Notes under the pieces: generated by a model | The model's input: the letters and a program-made list of their open reading frames with translations, nothing else | What the model was told of the DNA's origin: nothing | Databases searched by the model: none | Program-made: the position numbers and the translations under genes | Shown here: one piece after another, positions 27,015 to 38,500 of the stretch | Numbering within the stretch: the stretch's first letter is position 1 | How the letters are laid out: each line of letters starts with the position of its first letter | Assembly: GCA_964545075.1 (NCBI GenBank) | Contig: CAZJFS010000007.1 | Coordinates: 1-61,863 of the forward strand | Length of the DNA stretch: 61,863 nt | DNA from: DAOPXV01 sp035352535 | Lineage (GTDB): Bacteria; Muiribacteriota; UBA9980 | Direction: 5' to 3'

Positions 27015-27043
27015 TTGACATCGCGTGATTTTTTTAGTATAAT
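27015..27043 (+). promoter_or_regulatory. Consensus promoter of the M28 peptidase gene
   Basis: TTGACA (27015-27020), 17 bp, TATAAT (27038-27043): a full consensus promoter. A second TTGACA lies at 27084-27089 with TATAAA at 27111-27116, but its 21-bp spacing is poor. The leader would be about 90 nt. Confidence 0.8.
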
Positions 27044-27140
27044 TTAATGGCGGTTGTTTCATTTGGGCGGCGGTTTCACTGGCTTGACATAGTAAAACAA
27101 ACATTTTGAATATAAATTATAAATAAATAGTAAAAGGGGT

Positions 27141-28478
27141 ATGTTAATGAAAAAAAAGGTTTTGACGCTTATAGCGCTTCTGATAATATGCTTGACGGTG
27201 GTTTCAGCCATGGCGTCCGAGGCTTCCGATGCTAATTTGGCAGGCAAGAATTATGTAGTCTTTAACATCGATAAAATATCGACCGCGGCTCTTGAAAAAT
27301 TTGAGAAAGATCCGGCTGTATTAAATTATTGCCTTATTGACGACAAGCTTATCGCCGTGTGTGAAAAAGACAAGTGGCCCGTGACGCCGCAATCTGCGAA
27401 AAGGTTGAGGACGCTCGCCGCTAAAAAAGATCTCAGCGAGCCTTTTATCGCCACGAGACGCGGAAGCCGGTCTCCGCTTGACGAATATCGCGATCAAATA
27501 AACGTATTATACGCTTCGGGTCCTTATACCATATTTCAGGCTCCGATGTTTGTAGTGAACGAGATTTTAAAAAAAGAAAATAACCATTTCAGGGTTCAGA
27601 AATTCGACCAGAATCTGGTTCTTCGCATAAGCTCGAAATATTTCGAGGCGAGTTTCGTTGCGCCCGCTGACGTTCCGTCAGCAGAGGTAAACGTCGACAG
27701 ATTAAAAGGCTACGCCAGGGCATTAGTAGATTTTAAAACCAGGTACAGCTATGGAAAGGGTTATGAGAACGCCGCTAGATTCGCCGTGGAGGAATTTAAG
27801 AAGCTGGGCTACGAAGCTAAACTCAGCGAGTACAAAGATGGCGGAAGAACTCAGTATAACGTCGTAGCGCAGAAATCCTTCGCCGGCGTTTCGAATTTTT
27901 ATATAGTGTGCGGCCATCTCGATTCCACTTCGAATAACGCCATGACCGACGCTCCCGGCGCGGACGATAACGCGAGCGGCTCGGCCGGAGTATTGGAAAT
28001 AGCGAATATAGTCGCTAAAACGCCTGACGCGAATAAATTCCGGTTCGTTCTTTTCGCGGGCGAGGAAGTGGGCCTTCGCGGCAGCAACGCTTACGTACGC
28101 CAGCTGACCGCTGACGGCGAACTTTCCAGAGTTCTGGGCGTCGTCAATTTCGATATGATAGGTTTCGATAAAACGGCGCCGCTTTCATCGCTTTTTGAGA
28201 CTCATGAATTTTCAAAACCATTCATAACGAATTTTATCAATGAAGCCGCGAAGAAAGGCATTTTAAAAGTTACGGTTTCTTATAACGCGTGGGGAAGCGA
28301 TCACATCGCTTTCTTAAAAGCCAAGGTTCCCTGTTTTTTATTCATAGAGGACGAATTCGAGGAAAACACGACTTATCATAAAACCACGGATAAGATCGAA
28401 TTCGTGAATTTTTCTCTTTCGGCCGAGATAGTGCGCGTTACCGCTCAGACGCTTTTAAATCTCGTCGCGACGAAATAA
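27141..28478 (+). CDS. Secreted M28-family zinc aminopeptidase
   Basis: 445 aa. A signal peptide (KKK then a hydrophobic core ending SAMASEA) shows export. Residues about 30-200 look like a prodomain. The catalytic domain has the two-zinc set of M28 enzymes: CGHLDS (about 257), ADDNASG (275), GEEVG (308), NFDMIG (337) and a late His in YHKTTD (about 412). It removes N-terminal residues from peptides in the periplasm or outside; the exact residue preference is not clear. It has its own promoter and shares a bidirectional terminator with the next, convergent gene. Confidence 0.9.
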   Translation: MLMKKKVLTLIALLIICLTVVSAMASEASDANLAGKNYVVFNIDKISTAALEKFEKDPAVLNYCLIDDKLIAVCEKDKWPVTPQSAKRLRTLAAKKDLSEPFIATRRGSRSPLDEYRDQINVLYASGPYTIFQAPMFVVNEILKKENNHFRVQKFDQNLVLRISSKYFEASFVAPADVPSAEVNVDRLKGYARALVDFKTRYSYGKGYENAARFAVEEFKKLGYEAKLSEYKDGGRTQYNVVAQKSFAGVSNFYIVCGHLDSTSNNAMTDAPGADDNASGSAGVLEIANIVAKTPDANKFRFVLFAGEEVGLRGSNAYVRQLTADGELSRVLGVVNFDMIGFDKTAPLSSLFETHEFSKPFITNFINEAAKKGILKVTVSYNAWGSDHIAFLKAKVPCFLFIEDEFEENTTYHKTTDKIEFVNFSLSAEIVRVTAQTLLNLVATK

Positions 28479-28511
28479 ATAAGAAAATAAAAAGAAAAAA
28501 ATATTAATAAT

Positions 28512-28558
28512 AAAACCGGCCCTGGAAAGTTTATCAGCGGGGCCGGCTTATTTTTTAG
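28512..28558. terminator. Bidirectional terminator between convergent genes
   Basis: CCGGCCC (28516-28522) pairs with GGGCCGG (28540-28546). On the plus strand the stem is followed by TTATTTTTT; on the minus strand by TTTTATTATTAATATTTTTTT. It sits between the M28 gene (+) and the EamA gene (-), and its right tail includes the EamA stop codon. Confidence 0.8.
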
Positions 28559-29450
28559 CGAAAAGCGTTATTATTATAGCGCCCGAAAGCATCAGGAGCG
28601 ATCCCGCGATCTTTTTACGCGGATTCTTTTCGCCGAACATGGCTATTCCGAAGATCACGCCGATAAAAAGCTGCAGGAGAGTGAGCGTTTTGACGTAAAT
28701 AACGTTAGCCGAAACGTCTCGCGCGCATTCGACCGCGAGCATCTGTGAGGCGAACGCGGCTATTCCGAAGAATCCCTGTAAAGTGAAGGCGCATGGGTGA
28801 GCGGCTATTTGATTGACATATCCGCGGCGGCTTTCAGGGTTAAGAAAGATGGCGGAAAATAAAAGCGCCGAAAAAACATTCCAGAATATCGTATACGCAA
28901 GGCCGCCGGCGCCGGATTCGACTATCGCGAGGCGGTCGAGGGCCGTGGTCAGGCCGAGTATGATGGACGCCAGGAAAAACAATATCGCCCCGGGATTTTT
29001 AGAGGCCCCGAGGAACGTGGAAAAGGCCGGCGATCCGGCTTCGCCGTTTATGACGAAGGCGCCGGCGCAGAGAAAAATCATTCCGCCGGCCGCGCGCGGG
29101 TCGGGAAGCTCCCCGAAGATGATATAAACGAAAAACACCATGAATAGAGGCACGAATGAAATGAAGGGAAGCGAAGACGATATCTCGTGCTTTTTAATCG
29201 AATGAAACTGCATCATCGAAGCTATGCCGGTTAACGTTGCGGTGGCGAGTATAGTTTTCCAGAAAAGCGGAGAAGACGCTCCGGCGGGGATCGATACGAA
29301 AAAAAGCGCCGGCGTTATGAAAAGCGCGCCGAAAAATCTGGCGGCGAAAGTTATGACGGCAGTGTCGCATGATGAAAGATGCTTTTTAATTATTATATAC
29401 CTGAAGGCGTAAAAGAAAGCCGCGGCCAGCGACAGATAAATCCAGCCCAT
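28548..29450 (-). CDS. EamA/DMT-family membrane transporter
   Basis: 300 aa with about ten membrane helices in two repeats, the drug/metabolite transporter fold. It starts MGWIYLSLAAAFFYAFRYI and the second repeat starts near 150 (GAILFFLASIILGL). The substrate cannot be read from sequence. It starts directly after the serine dehydratase stop with no gap, so the three genes murJ, dehydratase and transporter probably form one transcript; an amino-acid exporter is a guess from that context. Confidence 0.85.
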   Translation of the reverse strand: MGWIYLSLAAAFFYAFRYIIIKKHLSSCDTAVITFAARFFGALFITPALFFVSIPAGASSPLFWKTILATATLTGIASMMQFHSIKKHEISSSLPFISFVPLFMVFFVYIIFGELPDPRAAGGMIFLCAGAFVINGEAGSPAFSTFLGASKNPGAILFFLASIILGLTTALDRLAIVESGAGGLAYTIFWNVFSALLFSAIFLNPESRRGYVNQIAAHPCAFTLQGFFGIAAFASQMLAVECARDVSANVIYVKTLTLLQLFIGVIFGIAMFGEKNPRKKIAGSLLMLSGAIIITLFAKK

Positions 29451-30665
29451 TTATTCGACGCCGTATTTCGCTCTGAAGTTTCTCGCGAGACCGCCCAGCG
29501 CGGTTTCGCGGTAATTAGCCTGGATATCCCGGCCCGTCTGCGCCATGGTTTCGACCACCTCGTCGAACGAGATGCGGTGCCTTCCGTCCGAATTCAGCGC
29601 GAAAGCCGCGCATTCGAAAGCGCGCGAGGCGGCCATGGCGTTTCTTTCGATGCAGGGGATCTGAACGAGCCCGAGTATAGGGTCGCACGTGAGTCCGAGA
29701 TGGTGCTCGAGCCCCATTTCGGCGGCGTATTCGATCTGCCCCGGAGTTCCGCCCCATAGCTTCGCGGCGGCGGCGGCGGCCATCGCGCAGGCGACGCCGA
29801 CCTCGCCCTGGCAGCCCACTTCGGCGCCGGATATGGAGGCGTTATGTTTCGCGATATTTCCGACGAGGCCGGCGGTGGCGAGCGCGCGGAAAATTTTAGC
29901 GTCGGACACGGCGGATGTCTTTTTAAAAAGGTATAAAACGGCCGGCAGTATTCCCGACGAGCCGCACGTGGGCGCGGTGACTACGGTTCCGCCTGATGCG
30001 TTTTCCTCGGACACGGCGAGGGCGTATGCGAAAAGAAGGTTCAACTTCTGGAGGAATTCACTGCCGTTGCCGGCCTTGGCGTGATATGAGCACGCCTTGC
30101 GGGCGAGCTTCAAAGGGCCGGGAAGAGCTCCTTCGGCCTCGAGTCCTCTCATTATGGCCTGTTTCATGGCGGTCCAGACCGCCTCGAAATGCTTGATTAT
30201 GCCTTCACCCTCGTTTTCGAATACGAAGTCGGCGAGCGTTTTGCCGTTTTTTCCGGCCCATTGCATTATGTCCGAAAGCCGCGTCAGAGGGTAAACCTGT
30301 TTCGCCTCGACGAAGCCGCCGCCGTCGTCGGCCAGGTCCCCGCCGCCAATGCTGTAAGCGGTCCAGGACGAGATGGAAACGCCATTTTCGTCTAACGCTT
30401 CAAATCTCATGCCGTTCGGGTGGGCCGGCAGAGTTTCGTTCTCTTTCCAGATTATTTCAGTCTTTTTAGGCGACAACGCTTCGATTAAAGCGACGTCGGT
30501 CAGATGTCCGCGGCCGGTAGCCGCAAGGCTTGCGTATAACGTTACGCGGAACGAAAATGCCGCCGGATTTTTCTCCAGGAATATTCCCGCGGCATTTTTT
30601 GGACCCATCGTATGGCTGCTTGACGGGCCGCTTCCGATTTTATAGAGTTGCTTTAATGATTTCAC
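29451..30665 (-). CDS. sdaA: L-serine ammonia-lyase (iron-sulfur type, single chain)
   Basis: 404 aa. It turns L-serine into pyruvate and ammonia using a 4Fe-4S cluster. The N-terminal beta part starts with GSGPSSSHTMGP, and the alpha part has the cysteine motifs APTCGSSG, LTCDPILG and IPCIERNAM. The GTG start overlaps the murJ stop by four bases (GTGA), a coupling signal. The chain is slightly shorter than the roughly 450 aa of E. coli SdaA but no motif is missing. Confidence 0.93.
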   Translation of the reverse strand: MKSLKQLYKIGSGPSSSHTMGPKNAAGIFLEKNPAAFSFRVTLYASLAATGRGHLTDVALIEALSPKKTEIIWKENETLPAHPNGMRFEALDENGVSISSWTAYSIGGGDLADDGGGFVEAKQVYPLTRLSDIMQWAGKNGKTLADFVFENEGEGIIKHFEAVWTAMKQAIMRGLEAEGALPGPLKLARKACSYHAKAGNGSEFLQKLNLLFAYALAVSEENASGGTVVTAPTCGSSGILPAVLYLFKKTSAVSDAKIFRALATAGLVGNIAKHNASISGAEVGCQGEVGVACAMAAAAAAKLWGGTPGQIEYAAEMGLEHHLGLTCDPILGLVQIPCIERNAMAASRAFECAAFALNSDGRHRISFDEVVETMAQTGRDIQANYRETALGGLARNFRAKYGVE

Positions 30666-32341
30666 AATATATCACCATTTTCCTTTTTCATAATTAAAGA
30701 GGATATTTTTTTGAATTTTTTGCTCAGTACGGCCGACAGGCTGTTAACTTCCTCTATGCCCAGATCGTTTCCAAACTTGAAAAGGATAAGGATTCCAAGC
30801 GGGATCAATATAGCGAGCGTGAAAATATTAAAGAGCGTGTTGAAGCCGAGGAACATGCTTTTGATATTAACGAATACGCCGTCATAAAGGTAGAAGAGGA
30901 CCGCGCCCATCAATACCGAAACGAGCGCGATCTTTAAAAGCGTCTTCAAAAGTTTCCTCAGCGACAGGCCCTTGACGCGGAGTTTTATGAATACGAATAA
31001 TATCAGGAAATTTAAAAGCATTGTCAGGGAAGTGGCTAGGGCCAGTCCGAAATAACCGTAATTTTTTATGAGCGCGAAGTTGAGCGCCACGTTACAGATG
31101 ACGGACGTGATGGAGGCCAGGACCGGAATTTTCGTCTCGTTGAAGGCGTAGAATACCGGCGCGAGTATTTTGACGGCGGAGTAGCCGAACAGCCCGATGG
31201 AATACCCGACAAGAGCGTGGCCGGTGTTCACCGTGTCGGCGTGATTGAAGCGGCCGTGTTCGTAAAGAAGCGAGATTATCGGCTCCCTTAAGAATATGAG
31301 GCCGAACGTCGCGGGTATCGTGAGAAGAAAGACCAGCGACAGCGAATTTAATATGGTTTCGGGAAGCTTATCGCGCTGGTTGGTTGCTATCTGCGCCGAT
31401 ATGGCCGGAAGCGTGACGCTGGATATGGCTACTCCGAAAAGACCTATCGGAAGCTGCATCAGGCGGAACGAATAGTTGAGATAAGATATCGAGCCGTCGG
31501 CGAGCTGCGACGCGAGCCATGTGTTGATGAATACGTTTATCTGGGCCGCCGCCACGCCGATGGTCGCCGGAAGCATTAGTTTTAATATTTTTAAAAAACC
31601 GGGGTGCCTGAAATTTACGGTGAATTTGAATCTGAAGCCGAGGTTTTTAAGCGCGCGGTATTGAATTCCCATCTGCAGGAGGCCGCCGATCAATACGCCG
31701 AAGGCCATGCCGGTTATCGATTGATAACCTAAATATTTCAGGATGGGGCAGACAGTAAATCCCGCGACTATCATCGCGACGTTAAACAGAGTGGGCGCGA
31801 AGGACGCGACGAAAAAATAACCCATGGAATTCAACATTCCCATGAAGACCGCGGCGACCGCAACGAGTATGAGGAACGGGAACATGATCTTCGTCATGGT
31901 AATAGTGACGGCGGTTTTTCCGGGAGTGTTTTCGAAGCCGGGCGCGATGTATTTTATTATATCGTCGGTGTAGAATATTCCGAAAAGGCAAATTATGGCG
32001 AGGATGGTTATTAAAGCTGAAATGACTGTGTTGGCCAGCCGGTCGGTTTCCTCGGCGGTCCTGGTCTTATGATACTCGGTGAATGTCGGCACGAAGGCGG
32101 ACGAAAGCGCACCTTCCGCGAACAGGTCGCGCAGAAGGTTGGGTATGCGAAAAGCCGCGTTGAAAGCATCCGTCATGCTTCCGGCGCCAAACAGCCCGGC
32201 GAACGTCTGTTCGCGTAAAAGGCCGAAAATCCTGGATAAAAAAGTGGCGAAGCCGACATATCCAACATTTTTTGCAAAAGACGCCTTTTTTTCGCCGGCA
32301 TTCTCTTCGGAAGAAGCCGTCGGCGTTTGCTGGTAAGCCAA
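30662..32341 (-). CDS. murJ: Lipid II flippase MurJ
   Basis: 559 aa with about 14 membrane helices (MVF family). MurJ moves the peptidoglycan precursor lipid II across the inner membrane. FLSRIFGLLREQ and DAFNAAFRIPNLLRDLFAEGALSSAFVP are diagnostic. The only standard start in frame near the family N-terminus is TTG at 32341, without a ribosome-binding site. The frame stays open 45 codons further upstream (to 32476) without any ATG, GTG or TTG, so the true 5' end is uncertain. Confidence 0.93.
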   Translation of the reverse strand: MAYQQTPTASSEENAGEKKASFAKNVGYVGFATFLSRIFGLLREQTFAGLFGAGSMTDAFNAAFRIPNLLRDLFAEGALSSAFVPTFTEYHKTRTAEETDRLANTVISALITILAIICLFGIFYTDDIIKYIAPGFENTPGKTAVTITMTKIMFPFLILVAVAAVFMGMLNSMGYFFVASFAPTLFNVAMIVAGFTVCPILKYLGYQSITGMAFGVLIGGLLQMGIQYRALKNLGFRFKFTVNFRHPGFLKILKLMLPATIGVAAAQINVFINTWLASQLADGSISYLNYSFRLMQLPIGLFGVAISSVTLPAISAQIATNQRDKLPETILNSLSLVFLLTIPATFGLIFLREPIISLLYEHGRFNHADTVNTGHALVGYSIGLFGYSAVKILAPVFYAFNETKIPVLASITSVICNVALNFALIKNYGYFGLALATSLTMLLNFLILFVFIKLRVKGLSLRKLLKTLLKIALVSVLMGAVLFYLYDGVFVNIKSMFLGFNTLFNIFTLAILIPLGILILFKFGNDLGIEEVNSLSAVLSKKFKKISSLIMKKENGDIL

Positions 32342-32508
32342 TTTTGAGTAATCCGTTTCAAACCCGCTTGGCCTGGCTGGAAAATCTATGCCCGCGGCCG
32401 TGTTGATTTCGGATGCCTCGGGAGATTCGCCATGGATGATCGGGGTTTCGTCGTTATTGTTAGAACTAATCTTTGATCACGCTTTCTAATTATTGATTAC
32501 TAATTTTT

Positions 32509-35500
32509 TTAATTTGACATTAAAGTTATAGTTAATGGAAGTGGAGCAGGATTGCCGTTAGATGCGAATATAATTTTCGAATGATAAGCAGGAGGGCCGC
32601 CCGTGGTAGTTAACGCGTTGGTTGCTATATCATGGATATTATCAGCAGTCGCAATCATAATGTAATCGCCATTGCTCCATCCGGCTGAAAGAGGTAATGC
32701 AAATTTAACATCGTTTACAACTACCGCATTACCTGCTATGCTGCCACCGGTGCTTGTCGGAACATAAAATCCTGACGCGCAAGCTTGAGAAGAAATCATA
32801 TAGTCATTATATGTTAAAACTAAATTTGAAGTGTTAGTGAATATATCGGTCACACCAGTTATTGTCGCACTTACAAGATAAGGCGGTATATCATCTTTCA
32901 GAAATGATGCAGGGTTTATAGGCGAGGCACCATGTGCTTTTGCGGCTGAAGTGTTTCCGGCGGCATCTGTTAAGGCGCTGTCTGCCATGATCAGGCGGTA
33001 GTTGGTTGCTGAGCTGATTTTAATATCTGAAACATTAGAATGAAGTTGAGATACAAATGTTGCGCCAAGAGCTGTGACTTTGATCGATTTATCACCCTGT
33101 ATTTCCGTCGCACCGTCTTCGTTTCTTGGCAAATTTAGAGGGCTAGTACCATCACTTCGGCATATCTGTATTTTGCCTGCAGTTGGGTTAAAATTTATGC
33201 CCGTGATATTTTCGTTAAAATTAAATGTTACGTTTTTCGCATCGGCATTGGCTGCCATATCTATCGACCATGACAATAATGCTGGTTTGGTTCGATCCAT
33301 GGTTCCTGCTGTTCCAATAAGTACTGCCGAGCAGTTTCCTGATACCGAACTTTTAACATAAGATCTAACCGTTAAAGTGGAACCGTCGGTTAATTCGGAA
33401 GCATCATTGAGTGTTATAGCGGGGCTTGATGGTGATATGCCATTTCCACTGCTGGTATCTGTAATGGTTTTATTGTTTGTATCTGTAATGGTTGCATATA
33501 ACATATCTGTAGCGACTAGTGAAGCTGGTGTTATCTGTACAACTGGATAAGATTGTGAATTATAAGAAATATAATTTGCCGTGTTGTAAGTACCGTTCTT
33601 AATATATGCGGCTGTCGGAGCGGCAGGTACCGTTCCGTCAGCGGTCCACGCTGCGGATTTGTTGCCGGCCATATCGACAAATCTATAATAAACTTTTTTG
33701 TCCGCATCCTGTCTTGGTATTCCGGAAATAACCGTTTCGCCAGCGTTGTGAAGCGTCGAAGCCGTGGATTCGATGGCGATTCCATCTGTTGGCGTGCTTG
33801 AAGTGCCGATATAAACTTCTATGTATCCTTTCTCCGGGTAATTAATGTTGTCGGCCATAACTTTTCCGGTTTGGTTATCGAAATATAGAGGTATTGGAGA
33901 CGTGAGCGTGCTTGGCTCAATTTTGTCGTAAGTTATGGAAACCGCGGTTCCGTAAGCCGAGATATTTCCCAGCGAGTCGGTTAGGCAGGCTGTGACCGAG
34001 ACATTCGAACCTTCGGCTATAGTGCTGTCAGAAAAACTGAAAGTTCCCGATCCGCCTGGTCCGGTTGAGTTTCCAGTTCCTGTTATGTTGGTATAATTTG
34101 TAAATGACGTAGAACCGCCGAATACCGGCGTTACGTTATTGGCGGTGGCAGTGGCTTTGATCTCCGTGGTATTGGTTTTATTGACACGAAGCGAAAGCGC
34201 CATGCCGTTGTTCAATGTAATTGCGGGCCGGAGAGTTACGGTTGCTTTTCCGGCGTTATTTACCGCGCCGGGATATGCGCCAGTTCCGCCGTCGCCTGTT
34301 TTTATCAGGTAAGGAGCAGCCGGAAGATTCGGCGGCGCCGGCACGGTTCCGTCCTGCACCCAGCTAGAAACGTTTCCATCGTCATCCTTGAACCTGTAAT
34401 ATATTCCGAGGCCGCCGGTTTGTAAAGGCATGGCATTTGTTATTATGCCGCCGTATGCGGCCAGATGGCCCGTAAAGCTTGCTGTTTCAGTATAAACTGG
34501 AGCCGGCGAGGCGTCGGGCGCGCTAGTTCCGAAATAAATCTGAAGCCTGGTGTTGGCCGTAGTTGAATAGGTTATATCCGCTACCGTTTTTACCGCAATC
34601 GAGTTATTATCATAAATGAGTTTTGAAGCGTCGGGCGGAGTGATCGAGGGGCCGGAATTAAATGAAGCGGCTTGAAGCGCGGTTGATGTGAGTATCGGAG
34701 TCAGCGCGTTGCCGTTCATGTCTTTTACCAGCGATGCGGCGGCTGAAAGCCAGCTGTTGCTTATAGAAGTGGCTATTGCCGTATTTGAATTGATGCTGTT
34801 TAAATCGGTCGTTCCAATAGTTACGGAAATAAGCGTGCCGTCAGAACTTGCCGAGGTGCTGCTGCCGGTGAGCGCCGTTGCCGTTCCGCCGGACGGTAAC
34901 GGCTGTATTGAAATCGCGGGAATTGTAAGAGTTGCGGCCATAACGGTTTCGCTAAAATTTAATTTGAGCTCTTTCGTGGTTTTATTGAGAGTCCAGGAAC
35001 TGATCGCGGGAGCGGTTTTATCGTAAGTTATGTTGACCGCCGTCGAATAAGCGGACGAGTTGCCGTCAGTGTTAGTGAAATACGCTTTTACGGATACGTC
35101 GGTTCCCTCTGATATTGCGGCGCCGCCGGCATTAGTCAGATTGAATGAACCGGTGGTGGTATTTCCGTTTCCGGCGCTGCCGGCGGTATAAGCGACAAGG
35201 GCCGTATTTCCGCCAAAAACGGGCGTGGAGCCTCCAGCGCCGGCTTTTGCCGTCATCTGTATGACGTTGTTTTTAGATATTGAAAGAGTGAGTGATTCGT
35301 CCGCTAGTAAAGCTACGCCAGGGCGAAGCGTTACCGCGGTCTTTCCGGCGTCATTGACCGCTCCGGCCGGAGCGCCCGCGCCGCCGTCAGCGGCTCCGAT
35401 AAGCGTTGTGGCGGCTGCCGGCAGATTAGGAGCATTTGGCACCGCGCCATCCTGTACCCAGGCCGACGCGTTTCCATTGGTGTCGCGGAATCTGTACCAG

Positions 35501-38500
35501 ACTTTGTTCGTGGCCGCTTGAGACGGGATCGAAGTGAAGATAGCGTCTCCCGGGTCATGGGACGCAAAAGCCGTCATTTCAGAAGATGTGGGTGAGGGCT
35601 TGGTGGCGTTCGGGTCTATCGCCGCAAGGCCGATATAAAAGTCAATATAGCATGTTTCAGGATAAGTTATAAGCGCGGTCGTGGTGACTTTTCCTGTCGT
35701 GTTGTTAAATGAGAGGCCGCTTAATATTCCGGCATCCGGAGCAGTCGGAGGAATCGCTTCAGCTATGACTATGGTACGGGCGGATGTGAACGATGTAGCG
35801 GCGGGTAGCGTGTTGTTGGCTGCGTTTAAAGCGGCGTCGGTTATCGTCGCTCCGTTTATCTTAAACGACGCAGTATCAGAGTAACCAAGATCGGCTGAAC
35901 TTTCAGTCGCGATAATCGTATATTTGAAGCTTAATTTTGATGTGCCGCTTCCGCCTGTATATGTAGCGGTTCCGCCTGAATTAAGATCGATATACGGAAT
36001 CGCGACGGTAACTATTACAGGTTCGTTGTAGTTTACGTCAAAGTTAATGTCGGGCGAACCCGCTTTATATATGCCGTCGGAAGTCGTTGTCGTTACCGAG
36101 ACTATCGCGGGTGGAGTTTTATCGAATTTGGATGAAGTTCCGTCGGTAGTTGAAGTAACCGCCGTTCCGTCGTTGCCGGCGGCGTCTTTGAAGGTTATCG
36201 TGAAAGCGACCGTTCCTTCAGAGTCGCCGGCGGCCATATTGTAAGTGGATGTGTAAACCAGTCCGGCGGCGCCCGGAACTACCGCGTGGCCGGCGATCGT
36301 TACAGCCGGAGCGGCAAGCAGCGTTTCGCTTGCCGTTATTGTCAAAGTGAGCGTATCGCCGGTTTTAACATTTGCCGGAGAAATAGTTACGGGATTTAAC
36401 GCGGGCGCCACTGTGTCGGGCTTCATCTGGCGGGTGAGGGTAGACGGCGCTAATGACGAAGCGTTTCCCGCCAGGTCCGTTCCGGTTATGGTGTAAGATT
36501 CCGCCACGGCGCCGATCGCAGCCGCCGACGTGAAAATCGTTCGGATGTATTTATAATTGTTTCCTGAAACGAGCGTAGTGGACGCGTCGGATACGTCATT
36601 TACGGAGCCTTCAGCATTGATGGCTATTTTGGGAGCGGATTTTAAAGCTTTGCTTGCCGTTATTTTTACATAATATGTGCCGGCTTTAATGGTCGAGCTA
36701 TCGGCGATGGGCCCAGTGGTAAGATCGGAGTTTGTATAATACTGAATATCGAACGTGGGAGCTGTTTTATCGAAAGTGACGGAGCTTAGGTTGGTAGTTG
36801 CGGTTTTCTGTAATCCAGGGTTACCGGCTGCGTCCTTATAGTCGATGGTAAAAGGTATCGCCCCTTCGGTATCTCCGGCAAGCATTGTGTAGGTGGCCGT
36901 GTAAGGACCGGCGCCCGATCCGGTAATCGCGGCTGCGTGCGTAGCTATCGTTACTGCCGGTGCAGCTCCGAGCGATTCATTAGCGGTGAAAGATAATGAG
37001 ATTTTATCGCCGGTTTTGGCCAGCGAGGAATTTGAATTATTGGAAGCGATTGAAATAGCGCTGAGCGTGGGAGCTGTTTTATCAAACGTAACGGAAGTTT
37101 GCGGAGCCGTTGTAGCCGTGACGGTCGCGCCGTTGTTACCGGCTACGTCCTTGAAGTCTATTGTAAAAGGAATTATGCCTTCGGTATCTCCGGCAAGCAT
37201 TGTGTAGGTGGCCGTGTAAGGGCCGGCTCCCGATACCAATACCGCCGCCGGCAGGCAGCCCGCAATAGTCACGACGGGTGTTGCGCCAAGGGCCTTATTG
37301 GCCGTAAACGATAAAGAGATCAAGTTGCCGGTTGTCGCTTTCGCGGTATTAGTGATGTTATCAGAAACAATAGAAACGCTTGTGAGAAGCGGCGCGGCGA
37401 TCTCCTTGACCGCCGCGGTTCCGGCAAGCAGTGAAGACACGTTTCCGGTAGTTGAATTTTTAATGAATGCTTTCACCGTTATCGCGCCGTTGCTTAACCC
37501 GGACGCACTGGTCATCGTAACATCGGTGGCTGTTGCGGTCGTGGGAGTGGCGACTCCGGAACTGATCACGGCTAAGCTGTTGATATCGGTTATCGTGGCG
37601 AATATCTGATCGGCCGCGTTCTGGCCCGCAACGGGTGTCACCGATATTATCGGAGCAGCCTGGGAAGATGATGAAATATAATTAACCGCGTTTCCGGCGC
37701 CTGATTTTACAATGGCGGCTGTTGGAGGCGCTGGTACCCGTCCGCCCGCGGCATCCGCCGCTGCCCACGATGAAGTGTTAAGACTTATGTCCTTGAGTCT
37801 GTAATAAACATAATCGCCGGCTGCGGCTGGCGCTCCGAGGGTCATTACCGTGTCGCCGGCGATATGCGAATTAGCCGCCAGCGCCTCGCTTGGAGGAGTT
37901 GCGGCGACGCCGTCGGCGGGAGGATTTGAAGCGCCTACGTATATTTCAAGACGAGCCGTTTCGGAATATGTGAAACCGGTTTTAACCATTACTTTGAGCG
38001 TGTTGTTATCGTAATATAAATTGGCCGCGGTTGGGGCAGTGGGGGGAGTAATATCTTCTGTTCCGGGATTGGCCGTTACCTGGAGTCCGGACCCGTTAAC
38101 GATGGCCTTGACAGGGTTTCCCGCGGCGTCTTTTATAAAAAGAGCGTTGAGCAGAGCGTAGGTATTGGTCTGAAGCGTGGCCATCGGCACGGCCTTTTTA
38201 GCCGTTATTCCATCGCGGTCGGTCGCGGAAAATGTTATTTTAATATCAGTCGCGCTAAGCGCGGAACCGGCGCTTGAAGCGAGAGTGTACTTATCAGAAT
38301 CATACACGGCAGCGGCTTTTTGTATCGTGAAATTTCCATTGACGCCAATCAGCGAGGCATTGACCGCTTCGTTGAATGTCATTATAATATAGTCGTTGTT
38401 CAGGTTCCAGTTGCTTAACTGCGGACTTGTTTTATCGAGCGTAAGGGTTGTAGGAATGGCCGACGGCAGGGAAATATTCGAGTTCCCGTCCGTAAGCTGG

